Shown: positions 63,186 to 64,000 of the stretch, one piece after another | Numbering within the stretch: position 1 is the stretch's first letter | How the letters are laid out: every line of letters starts with the position of its first letter | Assembly (NCBI GenBank): GCA_037176845.1 | Contig: JAYKXP010000097.1 | Span: forward strand, 123,262 to 187,261 | Direction: 5' to 3' | DNA: 64,000 nt | Source: Paramarasmius palmivorus | Taxonomy: Eukaryota; Basidiomycota; Agaricomycetes; Agaricales; Marasmiaceae | Made by a program: the position numbers and the translations under genes | Notes under the pieces: generated by a model | The model's database searches: none | Seen by the model: the letters and a program-made list of their open reading frames with translations, nothing else | Told to the model about the DNA's origin: nothing

Positions 63186-64000
63186 CACCAAGCAGCCTCT
63201 CTCTGGATTCGCTTCTAACGCCCGATTAGCCCCCCCACACCACCCCATCCCCCCTGCTCACCAAAACCCTTGCAGTGAACCCCACCCCAACCCCCCACGG
63301 TAGAACTGCCCCCACCCCACCCACCCCCCCACCTCCCCCCCCCCCTCTGCTGCTGCGAAGAGGCTTGGGCGCTTCCCACCCAGGTCATCGTCTTGTGGGC
63401 TATCGCGTAAAGGTGCCATTATTGTAAGTGACGTGAAACATCTTATATTTTCATTACTCGTCTTTTTTCATTATCACTTGATTAGCAACGAGCTCACCAA
63501 ATCGCCATTTTGGACGGAGTCTCGGACTGCGGACCTTGTTAGTATCAATGTTCTATAGTTTTACAATGCAGCTTCCCTAACCCGCTTTGTAGCACCGTTG
63601 GACCGAGGACGAGACGCGGCTATTGACGCGGCTGGTTGCCAAGGGCCCACCTACGAGAATAGAATCTGGTTTCTGAGTATGCCCGGTTGCTCCTAGTGCT
63701 TTTGTAATTCTTCCTTCCTCTGTACCCAGTTATTGCGCTAGCAAGTACATTTAGAATAATACAAGCCTGCCTTTGTTTGAACGGGCGGGGGCCGGCCTCC
63801 TCAGTAAACAGTCGGGCTTCTCCATTCAACACATTATAGCTAGTTGTTCGATCTCGGGGTCATGTTGCGACGGGGTGCTTTGTATTAGAACCATCTAATC
63901 CTTCGAGATGCTGCAACAGGAAGCATAGCTTGATTTTTGCCATTTGTAATAAGGCCGATAGGATAGTCGCGCTCGCGTCTCTTGAACAGAACCCACTCAT
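63186..64000. other. right-end region without a visible gene
   Basis: Contains the C-rich tract and then about 650 bases in which no gene could be recognised. Confidence 0.5.
63228..63347 (-). repeat. C-rich low-complexity tract (G-rich on the minus strand)
   Basis: Over about 120 bases the plus strand is mostly runs of C (up to about 14 with few breaks) spaced by CA, so the minus strand has many runs of three or more G, enough for G-quadruplex folding. Such tracts are also error-prone in assembly. Confidence 0.75.

Overview
The window is fungal nuclear DNA, most likely from an agaricomycete (mushroom-forming basidiomycete). Genes are dense and cut by many GT-AG introns of about 45-65 bases, and the set includes a class I hydrophobin, two DUF6533 seven-helix membrane proteins, a cryptococcal-mannosyltransferase (CAP59/CMT1) homologue and a basidiomycete-type NACHT NTPase. 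Gene models below were built by hand from splice sites and protein-family motifs; no database search was possible.

Left part (1-26.3 kb) is mostly housekeeping: PRP43 RNA helicase (5' end cut off by the window), an unknown CCHH protein, the RSC7/NPL6 chromatin-remodelling subunit, glucosidase II alpha (GH31), the polyadenylation factor CSTF2/RNA15, a small secreted protein, a CMT1-like glycosyltransferase, a DUF6533 membrane protein, ribosomal protein S18, the very large APC1 and, divergently, the tRNA adenosine deaminase TAD2.

Middle part (26.6-42.8 kb): a secreted GH28 polygalacturonase, a second DUF6533 gene, a nibrin/NBS1 homologue with FHA and Mre11-binding motif, a JmjN/JmjC histone demethylase of the KDM4/RPH1 group, and a three-finger C2H2 protein.

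Right part (43.3-64 kb) is more accessory and more broken: an FAD monooxygenase with several reading-frame breaks, a membrane protein, an F-box protein, a secreted protein, a hydrophobin, TRM44, a gene-poor repeat-like stretch (54.2-56.8 kb) holding an inverted pair of hairpin elements with a compensatory base change, a NACHT NLR-like gene, a 5'-truncated and frameshifted ABC1 kinase relic, an aldo/keto reductase relic, and an extreme C-rich tract near the end.

Two things run across the window. Single-base indels, several of them in short homopolymers, break otherwise well conserved genes (PRP43, the zinc finger gene, the monooxygenase), which points at least partly to assembly error. The ABC1 and aldo/keto reductase copies show truncation or scattered stops and look like true decay.
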